NCBI GenBank assembly: GCA_946803715.1
Contig: CAMPET010000031.1
Span: forward strand, 162,805 to 219,006
Length of the DNA: 56,202 bases
Direction: 5' to 3'
From: Beroe ovata
Lineage: Eukaryota > Ctenophora > Nuda > Beroida > Beroidae
The position numbers were made by a program, and so were the translations under genes. Below are positions 11,491 to 24,274 of the stretch, piece by piece; positions within the stretch are counted from its first letter, which is position 1, and the number at the start of each line of letters is the position of its first letter. The notes under the pieces were generated by a model that worked only from the letters and a program-made list of their open reading frames with translations, did not search any database and was not told the origin of the DNA.

Positions 11491-13613
11491 CTAGATTGAG
11501 CAGGCAGATGCGCCAGCACGGCACATGATCATGTTGCCACACCTCTGCCACGTGTCTGTTCTGGGGTTATACATGTCCACAGTGTTCAGTCGGTCAGTAC
11601 AGTCATATCCACCCAGAACTACAAACCTGTAACAGTGTGATAAACTCACTATAGGCAAACAGTCAGACACTTGCAGCGATTTTGCATCATTAATAAAGTT
11701 ACTTACTTGTTATCTATAACTGCAGAGCCTGGCCACGCCCTAACAGTGCTCATGCTTGCCACTGGATGCCATCTGTCTACACGTGGCTCATAGCACTCAC
11801 ACAACCAGAAAAACAAATTGCCCAACTGCCTGTTCCGTCCCCCTGCCAGATAGACTTTGCCGTCAATAGTGCCGGCCGTGGCACCCGATCTGCCGATATT
11901 GAGCCCCATACAGAAGTGCCACTTTCCCTCCCTCGGATCACACGCCTCCACGGAGCTATGCTGGGTGTAGTTGTTGTAGTTATCGTGTCCACCTATCACG
12001 AATATCCTGTTCTCCACTGTCGTGGCACAGACTCCAGACCTGGCCAGGTTCATGGGTGTGGCAGGCAGCCAGGCATCCCTGCTCTCATCATACTTCTCAA
12101 TTGTGGCATGGCACATGTGATTGTCCTCCCCTCCCAGAGCGTACATGTCACCTCGACACACTGCAGATGCTCCGAATGACCTGGGTACGGTTAGTCTGCT
12201 CACAGGACTCCATGTATTGAACTGAGGGCTATATCGCTCAACTTCGCTCAGGTAGAGGGTTTGTGATCGACATTTGGGGTTCTCACGTTCTCCTGACAAA
12301 AGTTTTGTGTTACTGTGAGAATCGTACTGTTAAAATCATTGGAATAAAAATCTGACGGAACCCAATTTTAGTTCATCGAGACCTGACCTCCCATGCAGTA
12401 GATGTGATTGTTGAGAGGTGCGAGCGAGACTGCAGTTCTCTGAGAGTGCATGGCATCCAGGAATGACCATGAGTTAGTATTTACATCGTATCTCTCGATT
12501 GAGGAGAGACATGAGTTCTCATTACGACCTCCTGACACGTAGATCGATTCTTGTGGATACCACCTGGGCGCATGGTCATGAGATCAACAGGAAAATATAG
12601 ATGTGATCAGGATACCGTTTCTTGAAACACTGAACTCTCACCTGGGATAAGAAATAGAATCTTCGTGACTGGATCCCAGGAGCCGCCTCTTAGACCGTCT
12701 GATGTTCTCAAGAAACTTCTCACAATCCTCTGCACTGTTCAAGTTATGAGGAAGTTTCTCAACGATACGTTGCACGTACGCCACATTTGTGAAGTGAAGA
12801 AGACGGATGTGCTGCAGCACTTGGAAAGCTTGTTCAGACCTGGTCACAAGGTCATGTTGGAGCCACTTCAGTGCTCCGTGAAGAAGCACGTACTCTGATC
12901 TGACTCTCAGGAAGTCAAACTGGAGTATTTCCTCCAGTTTTTCGTGGGATAAGTCTAGAAAATCTTCGTTCTCGATAATTTTTTCAAAGTTGTTTTTAAG
13001 GAACGTTGTTGATGCTTCCTCCAAATCTTCGAGAAGTAGCAACTGTGAATAGTCTCGAATCCTGATTGCGTTGCTGGCATCGATCTGTTTGCAGAGATAA
13101 CTGGAGCATTTCACCCTGAGCTCGTCTATCTGAAGCATGGAGGCTGCTTCAACGAGCTTCCAAACATTGGTGTCATCTATATTTGTATTTTTCGTGTACA
13201 TGAAGTCCATAATATTTGTCCATGTCTTGCTGCATATTCGTTTCAGGGCTATTTCACTGCTCCTACTTTCTTTCATTCCATTTGTAAACATTGCCCGAAG
13301 ATAGGGACAATTGGCAGCTAGAACGATCTTATGTGCCTTGAATGTATCGTCCCCGCATCTTATTGTGATGTCACACATTTGCTCTGTCTTGAGAATATCA
13401 CTGAGGCCCTGGGATTTGCGGTGGATTAACAGAAAGCAAAACTTCATGGAACTAAACAACTTCCAAGTTAAGTATTGATTAAGATCAGACAGGCATTATA
13501 CCATATGCTATTGCTAGGCAGTAGTTAATAACCTGGAAGAAACTACTTGAAGAGTCACACTGCTGCTTTTCATTTTGATTACAGGCAATTGAATTATCTT
13601 GGTTTAAAGTCAT
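11491..13613 (-). CDS. Kelch-like BTB-BACK-kelch protein (Cullin-3 adaptor family)
   Basis: Expected substrate receptor of a Cullin-3 ubiquitin ligase. Exons in transcription order: 13613-13533, 13408-12642, 12563-12388, 12292-11707 and 11626-11491, all in phase, giving 581 residues, typical for the family. The BTB domain (about residues 40-150) starts near CDITIRCG and includes FKAHKIVLAA. BACK follows to about 265. Six kelch repeats with the GG doublet and spaced Tyr/Trp (for example YVSGGR, YALGGE, FVIGGH, YLAGGR, VVLGGY) fill residues 285-581. I prefer the short first exon starting MTLNQDN because donor, acceptor and phase agree; a start at 13447 (MKF) in the unspliced second exon is the alternative. 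I cannot assign a specific KLHL ortholog. It is convergent with RASEF and divergent from SNX25. Confidence 0.9.
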
Positions 13614-14255
13614 TCCTCCTATGGTGCTGAATATTAAATACCGATTTTTCTCCGAATTCAAGATTTTAAACCATTTGTAATTGCGAAAATTACAATCTGG
13701 TGGCAAAATTCTGCAAATCAAATAAAGATTTAATACAAAAAAGTTCTGTTTCACTAGGAAATAGAGAAGATAATGGTTCCTTGGTTCATTTGGTTGCCAT
13801 GGTAGTATAGTACAAGCCAATCAGATGACATGATCGTTGCAAAGTTATTTTGCTGCATAATTGAAATGCAATCACTTGCGCGGCGCGTCGAAAAATTGTG
13901 AGAAAATGAATAATTTGATTCATAGTTGAAATAAGCAATATTATTGATGATTCACAATAATCTGGTCCTGTATAGCTTATTAAGCCTATTTGCTACATGT
14001 GTTGCAAAAATTTTGATAGAAGTTTCATTCTCAATTTGGGACGCGCGCGCGGGCATCCAGCGCTAGGCTAGAACTACACCTTCTAAAATCGAGCGCCTTT
14101 TTCCGAGCGTGGGAATTGGTTTCACTTATGGAATACTCACTCAGTCAATCATCCGTAAACGATGAATCTGCAGGGGAATATCCGTTTGACCGATTTGAAC
14201 CCCGTCTCATTATCACTCGATAGGTTTGATTGCTGGCAGTGAATCGAACTTTCCG
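13614..14255. other. Divergent promoter interval between kelch gene and SNX25
   Basis: About 640 bp separate the two start codons, which read away from each other. The middle carries a CpG-rich patch (GCGCGGCGCG near 13880 and GCGCGCGCG near 14044) and is likely to hold both promoters. A possible non-coding 5' exon of the kelch gene lies at 13614-13709, since an acceptor-like TTTGCAG occurs there on the minus strand. No other gene is seen. Confidence 0.5.
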
Positions 14256-17200
14256 ATGGATATCGATCTGATCTGCTGCAGCGTTGGGGCATGTTTTGTA
14301 GCTCTTTGTGTTGAAACCCCAGGATTGCTTCTGAAAGCTTCTTCACTTTCTGTTCTCATCGTTTCTGTTGTTTACCTAAAGTTCATCTCTGTTAAGGGCA
14401 AGAAGCATGCCGTCCCAGGTAAATAGTTAGAACATGGAATATAGGAAGGTATTTGCCGCTAGCCTTAATCCAAAACTTCTTGGTGATTTTTTGATTGCAA
14501 ATGAGATTTCCGTGCAATAGTTGATCGGTTGATCTTCCTTAATTTCAGTCCGGAAATGTGTGCTGTCCGGAAAGTATCCGCCGCCAAACCTGCCTGCCAT
14601 CACCTCACCAGTTGTTACCACCAAAGTGGACAGCCTCATTACAGAGGTTAGTGACACTACTCAGTACTCAAGTGTGAACAGCTACCGATAACATNAAATC
14701 CATGCAATACCCATTCACCATTGCGTCTATGGACATAGGATATTTTGGCTGCACTGTTTTTATTGAATGATAGACGTTCTCAATCATTCTATAGCACCTA
14801 AGTGCCTATGGACAAATGAGTACCTACCTATATTTCAGTGAGTATCCTTATGGAATGTGCAGGCTCTGCCCCTCATTTCTCCTTACCGTTTTTATCCAGT
14901 TGGTTTCGTATCGGAGATCAAGTGTCGTGACATTCGATGAAAAGTAATTCAAACCCGGAAATTTCCCTGAGATAAGCCGAAGTCAGTGTGTTTTTGATCA
15001 CGTGGCTCTTCTAGATGAGTGTCTTATTTCACAAGTTTGAGAAGAGAAGTGTTGAAATTAAAAAGAGAGAGGGAGAGTGTTAACTTATTTTTAACTGGAA
15101 ATTTCACAATCACATACTATAAACAAAATTTCAGAATGAATGTCTGCAGCATTGTTCTAAAAATATCATATGTACAAGTCTTATCAATATCCATGTTCGT
15201 TGTTCGTTGATCAATGCTCAGCTTGAGCTACTCGAACTTTTGAAGGAGAGCAAGATATTATCCACAAAATCACTGAGTCCAAAAATCGCCCACCGACGGA
15301 AATGCGAGATTCTCGTGAAATAGACACATGGGTTGATAGTTGCGTTTATGAGCGGGAGTACACCTTGTGATACTAACCAAGTGTACTTGTTATCAATAGC
15401 TGCTGCTACGCCCTCCAAATTGTACCACTTTGCCAGATTGTGTAGCAAGTGGATGATGAAGAAGGGGAAATTACACACGAGGAAAACCGCCGTGAATATC
15501 GATATGGTGACGGATGCCTGTTTGAACTTGACGTCACAAGATGCCCGTCGCCGGTGTTTGGTCACGATGTACATGGTACTGATGAGGAAACTAATGAAAA
15601 CCGCCAGTGAGGGGATGAGAAGCTCCGCCATCAGGATGTATTTGTAGAAATTAGACGCCCATCCCGTGGCCGATGGCGAGATCTCAATCAGACACCCGGC
15701 GATAGTTGAGCTAAATCGCACACTCCACATTCCAAACCCAATAAACAAACTATCAACAACCGGACCTCCCACGCCATACACAACAAGAGCTGCGATCACA
15801 GCTGCCCGGTTTATCTTGTAGAACGGTGCAACAATTGCAATAGTCCGGGTTACACTCATGAGAAGTACGACGTACATGGAGAAGAAGAGTTGTAACTTGG
15901 CACCGATAGCCCAGGATATACACAACCATGACGGGGTGTATGCCACTGGATTTCGGCCCGAAACCAGGGTAATGAAGGGGGACACGGCGAAACAACAGGT
16001 GCCGATATCGACAACACTCATCACTGCGTAGAGAAAGTAGTGTAGGTTGTGTTTGAGTCGGCCGGAGAAAAACAGAAGAGATGATATGTTGCCGGGAATT
16101 GATACCAGGATAAGCAGAAAAACGAGGGTTGCTAGCGCTGGGTCCCCTGTTGCTGTCGAGGTGGGCTCGGGGTCAGCCATCGATCTGAGGAAACGGATTA
16201 TATGTCAATCTGGACAACGGATTGGGTACCTATTATCGCCGTGCTGGAATATTACCCTCGGATGCAATATGGATACACGCTGGAAACGTGATATGAAGCA
16301 CGTGATGTTCTCAAACACCAATTTCATGCTTGTCGCCACATCTGCAGGTGGCAAAAATAAAATTCTGTCGGTAGTCATGCTAAAAGTATTGGAATAACCC
16401 TTTCCATGAAAGTTATGCAAATGTGAAATGCGATCTGTATTTGCATAGAATAAATAATCAAGAGGCCAAAGTTCTTGATGTTTACCTGTGTTTTTGCGGA
16501 CGAATAGTAAATAACAATGGCTCGGAAATAGTACAATAGGCATATTACTATTGAAAAATTATTGTAATAGTTGGAAAAGTAAGTTATTGATGCTGCAGAA
16601 GCTACCAGGTGTGAAGATAATGGGATCGTGGTACCGTGAAGTAATTTTGAAACGAGTGAAGCAAGTACGACTCAAGTTCATCCCTCTCTCCCTCTGTCTC
16701 TCCCTCTCTATCTCTCTGTTGCGAAATCCAACACATTATTTTAGATTATGCAACATCACGATTCATCAAATCAAATGAATCCCTGGACCCGAATTTTAGC
16801 AAATGACCACATGTGAAGGAGTAGATTCATGAAACTCAGTACAAAAGAGCTGAGATATACTAGATATACTGTTATCAGCGGTAAGCGGTACAGCGGCGCG
16901 GTAACGCAATACCTCGCTGTGTAGGGATTATAATGCGTACATGTGGAATCCCAAGTGCACAATGACAAACATGTTATAGAGGCCATTATACTACGGTCCT
17001 GTCTCTCTCTTATAGATTGCACACAGTGACCGGCCAGATTACACAATGAAACAATGAATCGATCATACGGGGTATGGATAGTCATAATTCCTCAGTGATA
17101 GGTTATTATAGAGGATCACTGAACACGGAGTATATAATTTGGGAGCGCATTCAAACTCACACACATGCACACATGTGAAGTAAATAGGGCATTCATGAGC

Positions 17201-18004
17201 CCCCAAAATGAAAGTCTAATATCCAGCCCATTGTTAAACGAGACAACGAGGAATTCAGAGTGGTGTATATCTCACTTATTATAATAAGATAGTAACTGAG
17301 CACGAACATGTAGATATTTGATACAAAATTAGCAGGATTCACGAATTATAAATGGGTACCCCCTCGGAGGCTAGATAGGTGCAAATACAAAGTAGCAAAA
17401 TATGCTACAGGTAGTTCCGTAACACTATACCGCAAAATTTTTGGTCGATTGATCTAAATTTGCAATTTGATTTAATTATCGTAGTCTCAGTTGGCAGCAA
17501 GAGGTAACTTGTTCCAGAGAGGCGTATTTGTGATAACTGCACCTTTCAGACATGTTCACATGATTCATTAGGGAGGTTAGAACTCGATGAATGTGACTAT
17601 TAGGGAGTGTTGTCTCTGGGAAGTGGTTGAATCATCGGTTCAACGAATGGAGCAAAATGAGAAATAGTTAAATTGATGTAACCCATATGATCGAGATTAG
17701 TATAGAACCTATACTAGGTATTAGTATAGAACCTATGTTAGTATAGAACCTATGTTAGTATAGAACCTATGTTAGTAGGTTAACTGTGCTGCGATCTGAT
17801 TATCATATACAAGTACTTAGTACTTACTACAGCATCATGCCGGTAGGTAGAGACAGAGAGAGAGAGAGTTAGTATGACAGGTTCTTATGAATATAGTGGA
17901 GCACTTATCATACAGAGACTAATCGTTACGAGTCCCCCTCTCTAATATTGCCGAGTGTGTATTACACTACTATCAGAATATTTGGACTATTGTAGCAACA
18001 CACA

Positions 18005-18045
<41 letters not shown>

Positions 18046-21000
18046 NACACACACACACACAAACACAAACACGCACTATTTATGTGGAGACACACACTAT
18101 TCAATGCAAATTTATGTGCAACAAAAGCCTTGCTTAAAACTACATCCTATGATAGGAATGTGATAAGCTATGGTAGACAGAGCGATGTTTGGCCTAATGA
18201 GCATCAGTAATGATTTGCAAATTAGTGATTGACCTACCTCAGCTCACATTGGTCTCATTAGATCAGGTCAACATCTTTGAGATCAATTATAGCACTATGG
18301 CAGGCTGGCCAATCCGTCTCTAAACCCTTGCCACAGTCACTGGTATCATATGTAATTGTTTGGTATTCCTGGCCGCCATTGTGGTTGTTCAACGTGACAG
18401 TTCATTGAAAACTTTTGTTCGACACTACACACAACGATTTACATTTTCAATGAATCACAATCATTAACAATAACGTAACCAGTTATTAACCACCCTATTC
18501 TGTTAACACAATATTCTCTCTATATTTCAGGTGATATCTCTGTCGCTACGGGACTTTGTCTTCTCCTGGTTCTCCCCTCCCCTTGTGTCCAAAACACAGA
18601 AAGTATCGGACATTGCAACCACGTTGTCATGGCAACTCGTCTACCTTACACAGAATAAACTAAACGAGGTACAAGATGGTCAATGGTCGGATATCTCATG
18701 AAGTAGTGTTTGTACAATGTACATGAGAATGATAGGTTGAATTATCTCGATCACTGTAAGAGTCTTAGCCTTTCTCGATCTTCACGTTAGAATTGGACCC
18801 AATTTTCATTGAAGCTCCGAATGAGACAATTGTGTCATCTTGGAATAATAAATCAGTCTAATACCTACCCACCTACCTACCTACCTACCATGATATAGGT
18901 AGGGCGATATGTTGTACTATGTGTAATGTGTAATGAACCTGTACTACAGCATTGTACATTGTTAATCAAATGTATTCATCGCCAGTGTACCTAATAGCAG
19001 CAGAGAACAATGGTAGCAAATTGTGTAGGTCCTAATCGGTCACGTAGGTATTGGAGGGACAGAACTTGGATTTATGGTAATCATTACTGCCAACGGGCAA
19101 GATAGTCTAAAATCTTCAAAACTAAAGAACAATGTTTACTTTTTGCTGCGATAACGACCAATAACTACACTCTTACCAATAAAATATGTACCTGTCTTGA
19201 TTGTCATAAGGATGGAGTTATCACCCTGACATCTCACAATTCCCTCAGATGGACATAGTGACACTCCTCTTCCAAGACATCATGATAAAAGTCCACTCCC
19301 ACTTCAAGAAGGTCCGTGAGAAGGACTTCGAGTTCAAGGACTACCTGAGTACTGAAGAAGATGTGGGGGAGTGTTGTGAGTCTCTGATAACTTGTAGTCA
19401 TGGTAACGAAGAGAAGGCCTTCCTGAAACGAGCCGGGATTATCACACTCATCGTAAGTTTTGATCGTCGGACTTGGGAACCGAGGTCTCCGGACTTGGGA
19501 TTCTGGTTTTTAGCAGCTACCCTTCCCGCTGATCTGACTTGTTGTAGCGCGCGGATCAAAATACATGGTAATCACTCACGCGCGTTACTATGAATATTCC
19601 TGTAGATTTCGCGTGGGAATTTCCAAACTTCCGCTTCAGACGATGACTCCACGCTCGATTTGGCTGTCTCCACTGTTTACGGAGNCGAGCCGGGATTATC
19701 ACACTCATCGTAAGTTTTTGATCGTCGGACTTTGGAACCGAGGTCTCCGGACTTGGGATTCTGGTTTTTTAGCAGCTTTCCCGCTGATCTGACTTTCCCG
19801 CTGATCTGACTTTTCCGCTGATCTGACTTTCCCGCTGATCTGACTTGTTGTAGCGCGCGGATCGAAATACATGGTAATCACTCACGCGCGTTACTATGAA
19901 CATTCTTGTAGATTTCGCGTGGGAATTTCCAAACTTCCGCTTCAGACGATGACCCCACGCTCGATTTGGCTGTCTCCACTGTTTACGGAGCTACTTGGAG
20001 ACATACTGTCTAGCTACGTGCTGTATCCTTTGGTTAAGAAGATAGTCGAACCTGACTACTTGTATCAGTGTATTCTGCCGTTCATCGACACAATCGGTTA
20101 TTGGAGAAAAACTCGTGTTTCCATATCATCCATACCCGGGATATGTCTAGGTGTCGTGCTGGTTTCAGCTAAATAAATCTGTGTATTCACAGGCTCACCA
20201 ATGAAGAAGCAGCGGTTCTTCACTCAAGCGAAGACTTATGAAGATTTCATCAAAAAGATCAACCGAGAGACTGATTTAAATAAGCTCCGTCAGTTGAGGT
20301 AGACCAATCTGTTTCTTCCTTGACACAACCGAGTCAAACGTTACAACATTGTGAACAATGTTCTTGGCAACACTTTTACTAGACACCACATTCCTTGACA
20401 CCAATTTACTGCATCCTCAAATGTTCTTGACACCACTCCACTCTGACACCACTTTTACTTGACACCACTTTTTCCTAGGTACAAAGTTATCGCAGAGATA
20501 ATGCAGTCCATGACGATAGAGAATTTGAAGCAGGAAGAAGACGTCGATGGTCTGTTGTCACAGATTGACAGCAAAAGTTACAGACTGTCGACTAGAAATC
20601 TAGCTCGATACATTAACCAGGTAGTGATAGCTACCAAGAAACAAATTCATGAAAGTTATACCAGGTCTTATTCCTTCTGTTTCTATTTGACAAACATGTC
20701 AAGCTTCTCACTTGCTGAATCAAGACTTAATCGGTTAAGAAATGCGAAATTTTCGTTAGTTACGACTGACTACCGTAACAAAATCTCAGTGTAAAGTGGC
20801 CAAGATGACATGTGAGAAGCGTATCCATGACGTAACAAAGATCCAGAAGAGGAAACCTCACTACGCTGACATGCGGTTCAAGGAATCGGAAACTAAACTT
20901 CTCGAACTTGATGAGATTCTCTACAGTCCGTATGTCCTGCCTTTCTTTGTCCAGGTCAGTACAAGCGTTTGGAAGTTGAATATGACACATGCGAAGTATT

Positions 21001-24000
21001 TTTGTGAACCCATTCTCAAATCACGATCCCCGCCCCCTTCTCTGTGACCAATATTTCAATCCAAATTCTCATGACGTAGCTACCTCAATGACATTGTTTC
21101 TCGCAGTATCTGGAGAAGCAGGAAGATTACGGTCCCCTGAAGTTGTGGCTGATTATAGAGCAGTGTCGGGTGTTGGAGTGTAAACCGGAGGAGATGTATC
21201 CTCTAATCAAACAGGGATATCTCGATCACCTGACTGTGACGTCACCACTGAGAGCTCACCAGGTGAGGATACAGTGAGATCTCCTCTCGTGAGATTCATG
21301 GGACGTGAGAACTAATCTATCGATGGACCTTTCAGGTTCACCCCTTTCGGTAGCAATTGGTTTCTATCAGTCTATCACATGCACTGTTTCGTAAAGAAAT
21401 TGCTGACACTTTCCGGGATTTATCTTATAAACCCTCCCTAGGTGTCAAGGCATCTAGTGAGGATGGCTGAAGCGTACGTTGAACACAAGAGTGGATATTG
21501 GCAGTTCATCTACGAGCTCCAAGACGAGATTTACACCATGCTTCTTGAGCAGCACTACAAACCGTTCCTCATCAGGTTTGAAGAGATCCATCCTCTGTCT
21601 TCTTATCTGTGATTCATTTCAGGAACCTCCTAAAGATTTTAGCTTAATTTCAGTAGAATGACTGATTAACACCCCCCCCCTTCTCCCCCAGTTCGCAGTA
21701 CATGCAGTATGTCTGCTCCACGGAGGGGAGGAGGTGCAAGTCCCCTCTCCTGAACGAGTATCCCCCTCTTCCACCAGACTCCCTACAATCCTCGGGGACC
21801 ACTGACACTTATCCTGATACCAAGGTTAGCAAGAGGATTCAAAGCTATATTAAAAAACAATGGTTGACACTCGACATTCGTGAAGCTCTCGTGACAATTT
21901 TCTTCGACTCACTATGAATTTCCCATCAGATGAACATCCTGAAAGAGGAACTGAAGTCCAAGCAAGTTCTCCTGGACACCCTGGACGTAATGAACTACTG
22001 CTCTGAGGAAGAGTTGATACAACTCCAAGAGGAGATCACAAATCTGCGGGTTACTATCAATCAACTGGAGCATCACTCTGAGAGAGCAGACCTTTGGTGG
22101 AAATATCTCGGTATGTTGATACGTGCTCCAATACGGTCTGACATTGGTATTCCAATCGAGATTTCTGGGTGTTGATCCGAATTCCTATCCGAATTCGGCT
22201 TCATGTTCCGTGTGACAGATGATGCTTGTTCAGATGTACCTGAATGTTCATGTTTCCAGGTTGTTGGCGAGTGTTTGTTGACAGTGTCACTGCCAGCCCG
22301 GACCCTCTCTACACTATCATGGTGAAACGACAACGGGACCCATCCCAGGAGATTCTCCACTTCAGCAGTGAATCCCAGATCAAGCTGACACAATTCAACC
22401 TCAAGAGTAATCATGAGACGAGCCCCAGGCGCACACGTAGGGGGATGTGTGTTTGTGCTCACCAGTTGAAAGGATTTGAGGAAAAAGTTGTGTTAGAAGA
22501 GAGTGAAATGACGAGGGAGTTTAGAAGTGAATCAGCGATCAGCAGGGATGATGACAATAATGACAATGAAGGAGAGGTTGAGATTGATGTTGTGAGCAAC
22601 AGAATGACAGACAGTGATCACATGATACTGCGACGAGACAGTCAGACGCCAAGTTATGTGGACGAAGCTGACTTCCCACAGAGCTACCTGTCCCTTGCTC
22701 CTCATTCCCTGATGATTGCTCGTGCAGCATGTTACGATGACACGTCCGTGTCCACACTCATGTTCACACCAGAGCAGGACAGGAGTTTGTGTCCACTTGT
22801 GGAGTCCACATCTCGTGAGAGTCAGGACAGTGAGAGTGGGAGTACCGGATTCTGTCCACAGTTCTCGAATCAGTCATCACCCTACCCCAGCCTGGAATTC
22901 AGTTCCCAATCCCATAAATATCCCGGCCCTCCTTCCCTCAGTTCAGAATCGCATCCGCAATCATCAGATCTGATCACATCACTGCGTCATCAATCTGAAT
23001 CCCTCTACCCAAAGTTGGAGGGAACTGATGATAAAGACACAATATCGGCGTGTTCACAAGACTTCCCGCCGAACTTCATGTTTGATGATATCTTCAATCA
23101 GAGGGATAGCATCACTAGTTCTGTGACGTCATCAGACTCTGGGCCTCCAGAGGACACATCCTCACTCAAAGTGAGGAGGTATCTTGCCGAGTACACAGCA
23201 GAAACGGACTCAAATCAGTGTGATGACGAGAAACTGAGGGCACTGAGTGAAGTGTCCTCTACTCTGGACAGTTCAACGTCCAGCTGTGTCCTCATAGACG
23301 CAGCGAGTACCGATGAAGACGATGATAGGGATCCGTATCTGGTTGTGGATGTCCAGAGTATGCCGAATGACGTGGCTGCTCCACAACTCCTGGAGGGAGC
23401 TGCTGATGCACAACCTGAGCGGGTGTGCACGGTGTGCAAAGGAGAGCTGGTTGTGGAAAGTGAGGAGATTGAGGAGGATGGTGGTGTTGGTGGAGAGGAA
23501 GAGGATTCCAGCACACAGACAGGATGGATTGTGACTAGGACGTGGGAACAGGTTAAACAGATGTACATCAGCTTGAGGGGGTGTAAATCCACCGGGTATC
23601 CACCATCTTTCCCCGTTCCCCCTCCCAAAGATGACGCCCAGATGTCTGCGAGCAAGGAGCACGTTGCTGACTTCCTTAACTTCTTACTCCGAGACAAGAC
23701 TCTCTCCCAAAGTGAGCAGGTTTACCGGTTCTTCAACCCCACCTGTGACCTCCTCTACCGACCATCCACCTCGAAAACCGGACTGGGTGAGGTTAGGGAG
23801 GATAAACATAAGGACAGCATCGCGATCCCATTCTACACCCTACTGGGCGAAATATTCGAGATACACGGCCATCTTCAGTGGCTGAGACGGCAGATTATCT
23901 ATCTTGTACGGATTACCTTTGGCAGCACCATAGAACGGCAAATATACCGTGCTCTAAGCTGGACCGGTTCAGAGCAGCAGTTGATTTGGTATACTCAGTG

Positions 24001-24274
24001 TTTGAAAACATCGCTGTGGGGCCATGCCCCTCCCCCGAGCGAGGGGGGAAGGGAGGAGAGGAGGAAGAGGGTGAGGGGATGCCTCCTGAACACCCCACCC
24101 CACCTCCTGGTGGTGCTGTTCGGGGCCAGCAAGACCAAGAAGGGACTCACGAAACTGCTGGATACGATGGAGAACCCGCAATATGGGAAACAACTGATAT
24201 ACACCTCGATTGAGTTGATTGTGTTGCATTTTATTGGGAACCAGATTGAACCCACAGGGACTGCAGTTAAATGA
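14256..24274 (+). CDS. SNX25: SNX25-like sorting nexin (PXA-RGS-PX-nexin C)
   Basis: Exons: 14256-14418, 14549-14646, 18531-18668, 19249-19452, 19946-20096, 20193-20298, 20479-20620, 20790-20954, 21107-21262, 21442-21575, 21692-21824, 21930-22110 and 22260-24274. All phases agree; 1261 residues, longer than the human protein as I recall it. Hydrophobic N-terminal segments (about residues 6-45) precede a PXA domain (about 65-285, with SLRDFVFSW and LSDxxIL-like segments), an RGS domain (about 355-490), a coiled coil (about 531-590) ending in RADLWWKYL, then PX. The PX half beginning LYTIMVK is separated from its second half (GWIVTRTWEQV and FPVPPP) by about 385 acidic, Ser-rich residues containing one CxxC (VCTVCKG). 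Nexin C occupies the end, with LLGEIFEIHG, RRQIIYLVRITFG and WYTQ. The family binds phosphoinositides on endosomes and attenuates receptor signalling. The start is the first ATG of the frame. The exon 4/5 region is duplicated around an N, probably by assembly. Confidence 0.9.
15218..16180 (-). CDS. Rhodopsin-like 7TM receptor, intronless, nested in SNX25 intron
   Basis: Single-exon 320-residue protein with seven hydrophobic segments. GN in TM1 (IPGNIS) and NPCVY in TM7 fit class A GPCRs. The DRY motif at the end of TM3 is replaced by VTRT, and the TM6 motif reads VCNFPFF instead of CWxP. The short C-tail ends in a run of serines, possible phosphorylation sites. The ligand cannot be told. It lies antisense in the 3.9 kb second intron of the SNX25 gene and lacks introns, like many invertebrate GPCRs. 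An orphan, lineage-specific receptor is the best description. Confidence 0.85.
   Translation of the reverse strand: MADPEPTSTATGDPALATLVFLLILVSIPGNISSLLFFSGRLKHNLHYFLYAVMSVVDIGTCCFAVSPFITLVSGRNPVAYTPSWLCISWAIGAKLQLFFSMYVVLLMSVTRTIAIVAPFYKINRAAVIAALVVYGVGGPVVDSLFIGFGMWSVRFSSTIAGCLIEISPSATGWASNFYKYILMAELLIPSLAVFISFLISTMYIVTKHRRRASCDVKFKQASVTISIFTAVFLVCNFPFFIIHLLHNLAKWYNLEGVAAAIDNKYTWLVSQGVLPLINATINPCVYFTRISHFRRWAIFGLSDFVDNILLSFKSSSSSS
17698..17778 (+). repeat. 17-bp tandem repeat (TAGTATAGAACCTATGT)
   Basis: Four to five copies lie head to tail in the large SNX25 intron, the first ones degenerate. No coding potential. Confidence 0.8.
17998..18076 (+). repeat. (CA)n microsatellite interrupted by an N at 18046
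   Basis: A nearly pure CA run of about 75 bp has a single N in its middle. The N probably marks a gap or unresolved length, so the true array size is unknown. Confidence 0.9.
19429..19990 (+). repeat. Tandem duplication across SNX25 exon 4/intron/exon 5, joined by N
   Basis: Copy A (19429-19684) and copy B (19686-19990) both run from the last 24 bp of exon 4 through the intron to the first 45 bp of exon 5. They differ by a few substitutions and by extra copies of a 16-17 bp unit (CCCGCTGATCTGACTTT, four in B, one in A). A single N at 19685 sits exactly at the junction. I annotated the gene using the outer exon 4 and the inner-most exon 5. Confidence 0.9.
20318..20475 (+). repeat. TTGACACCACT repeat cluster filling an SNX25 intron
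   Basis: The 180-bp intron 20299-20478 is made almost wholly of degenerate CTTGACACCACTTTTA-type units, seven or more, running up to the acceptor. The same unit family occurs at 9088-9190, 44340-44556 and 55436-56202. Confidence 0.85.

Noticed and set aside
11766-12179. 137-codon plus-strand frame
   Set aside because: Antisense shadow of kelch-repeat coding sequence.
13409-13459. Kelch protein start within the unspliced second exon (MKF)
   Set aside because: The frame before the acceptor at 13409 encodes a hydrophobic stretch unlike the family, while a phase-matched upstream exon (13613-13533) joins cleanly. Kept as the alternative.
19565-20176. Two near-identical open frames starting MVITHARYY
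   Set aside because: They are the two copies of the duplicated SNX25 intron plus exon 5, not genes.
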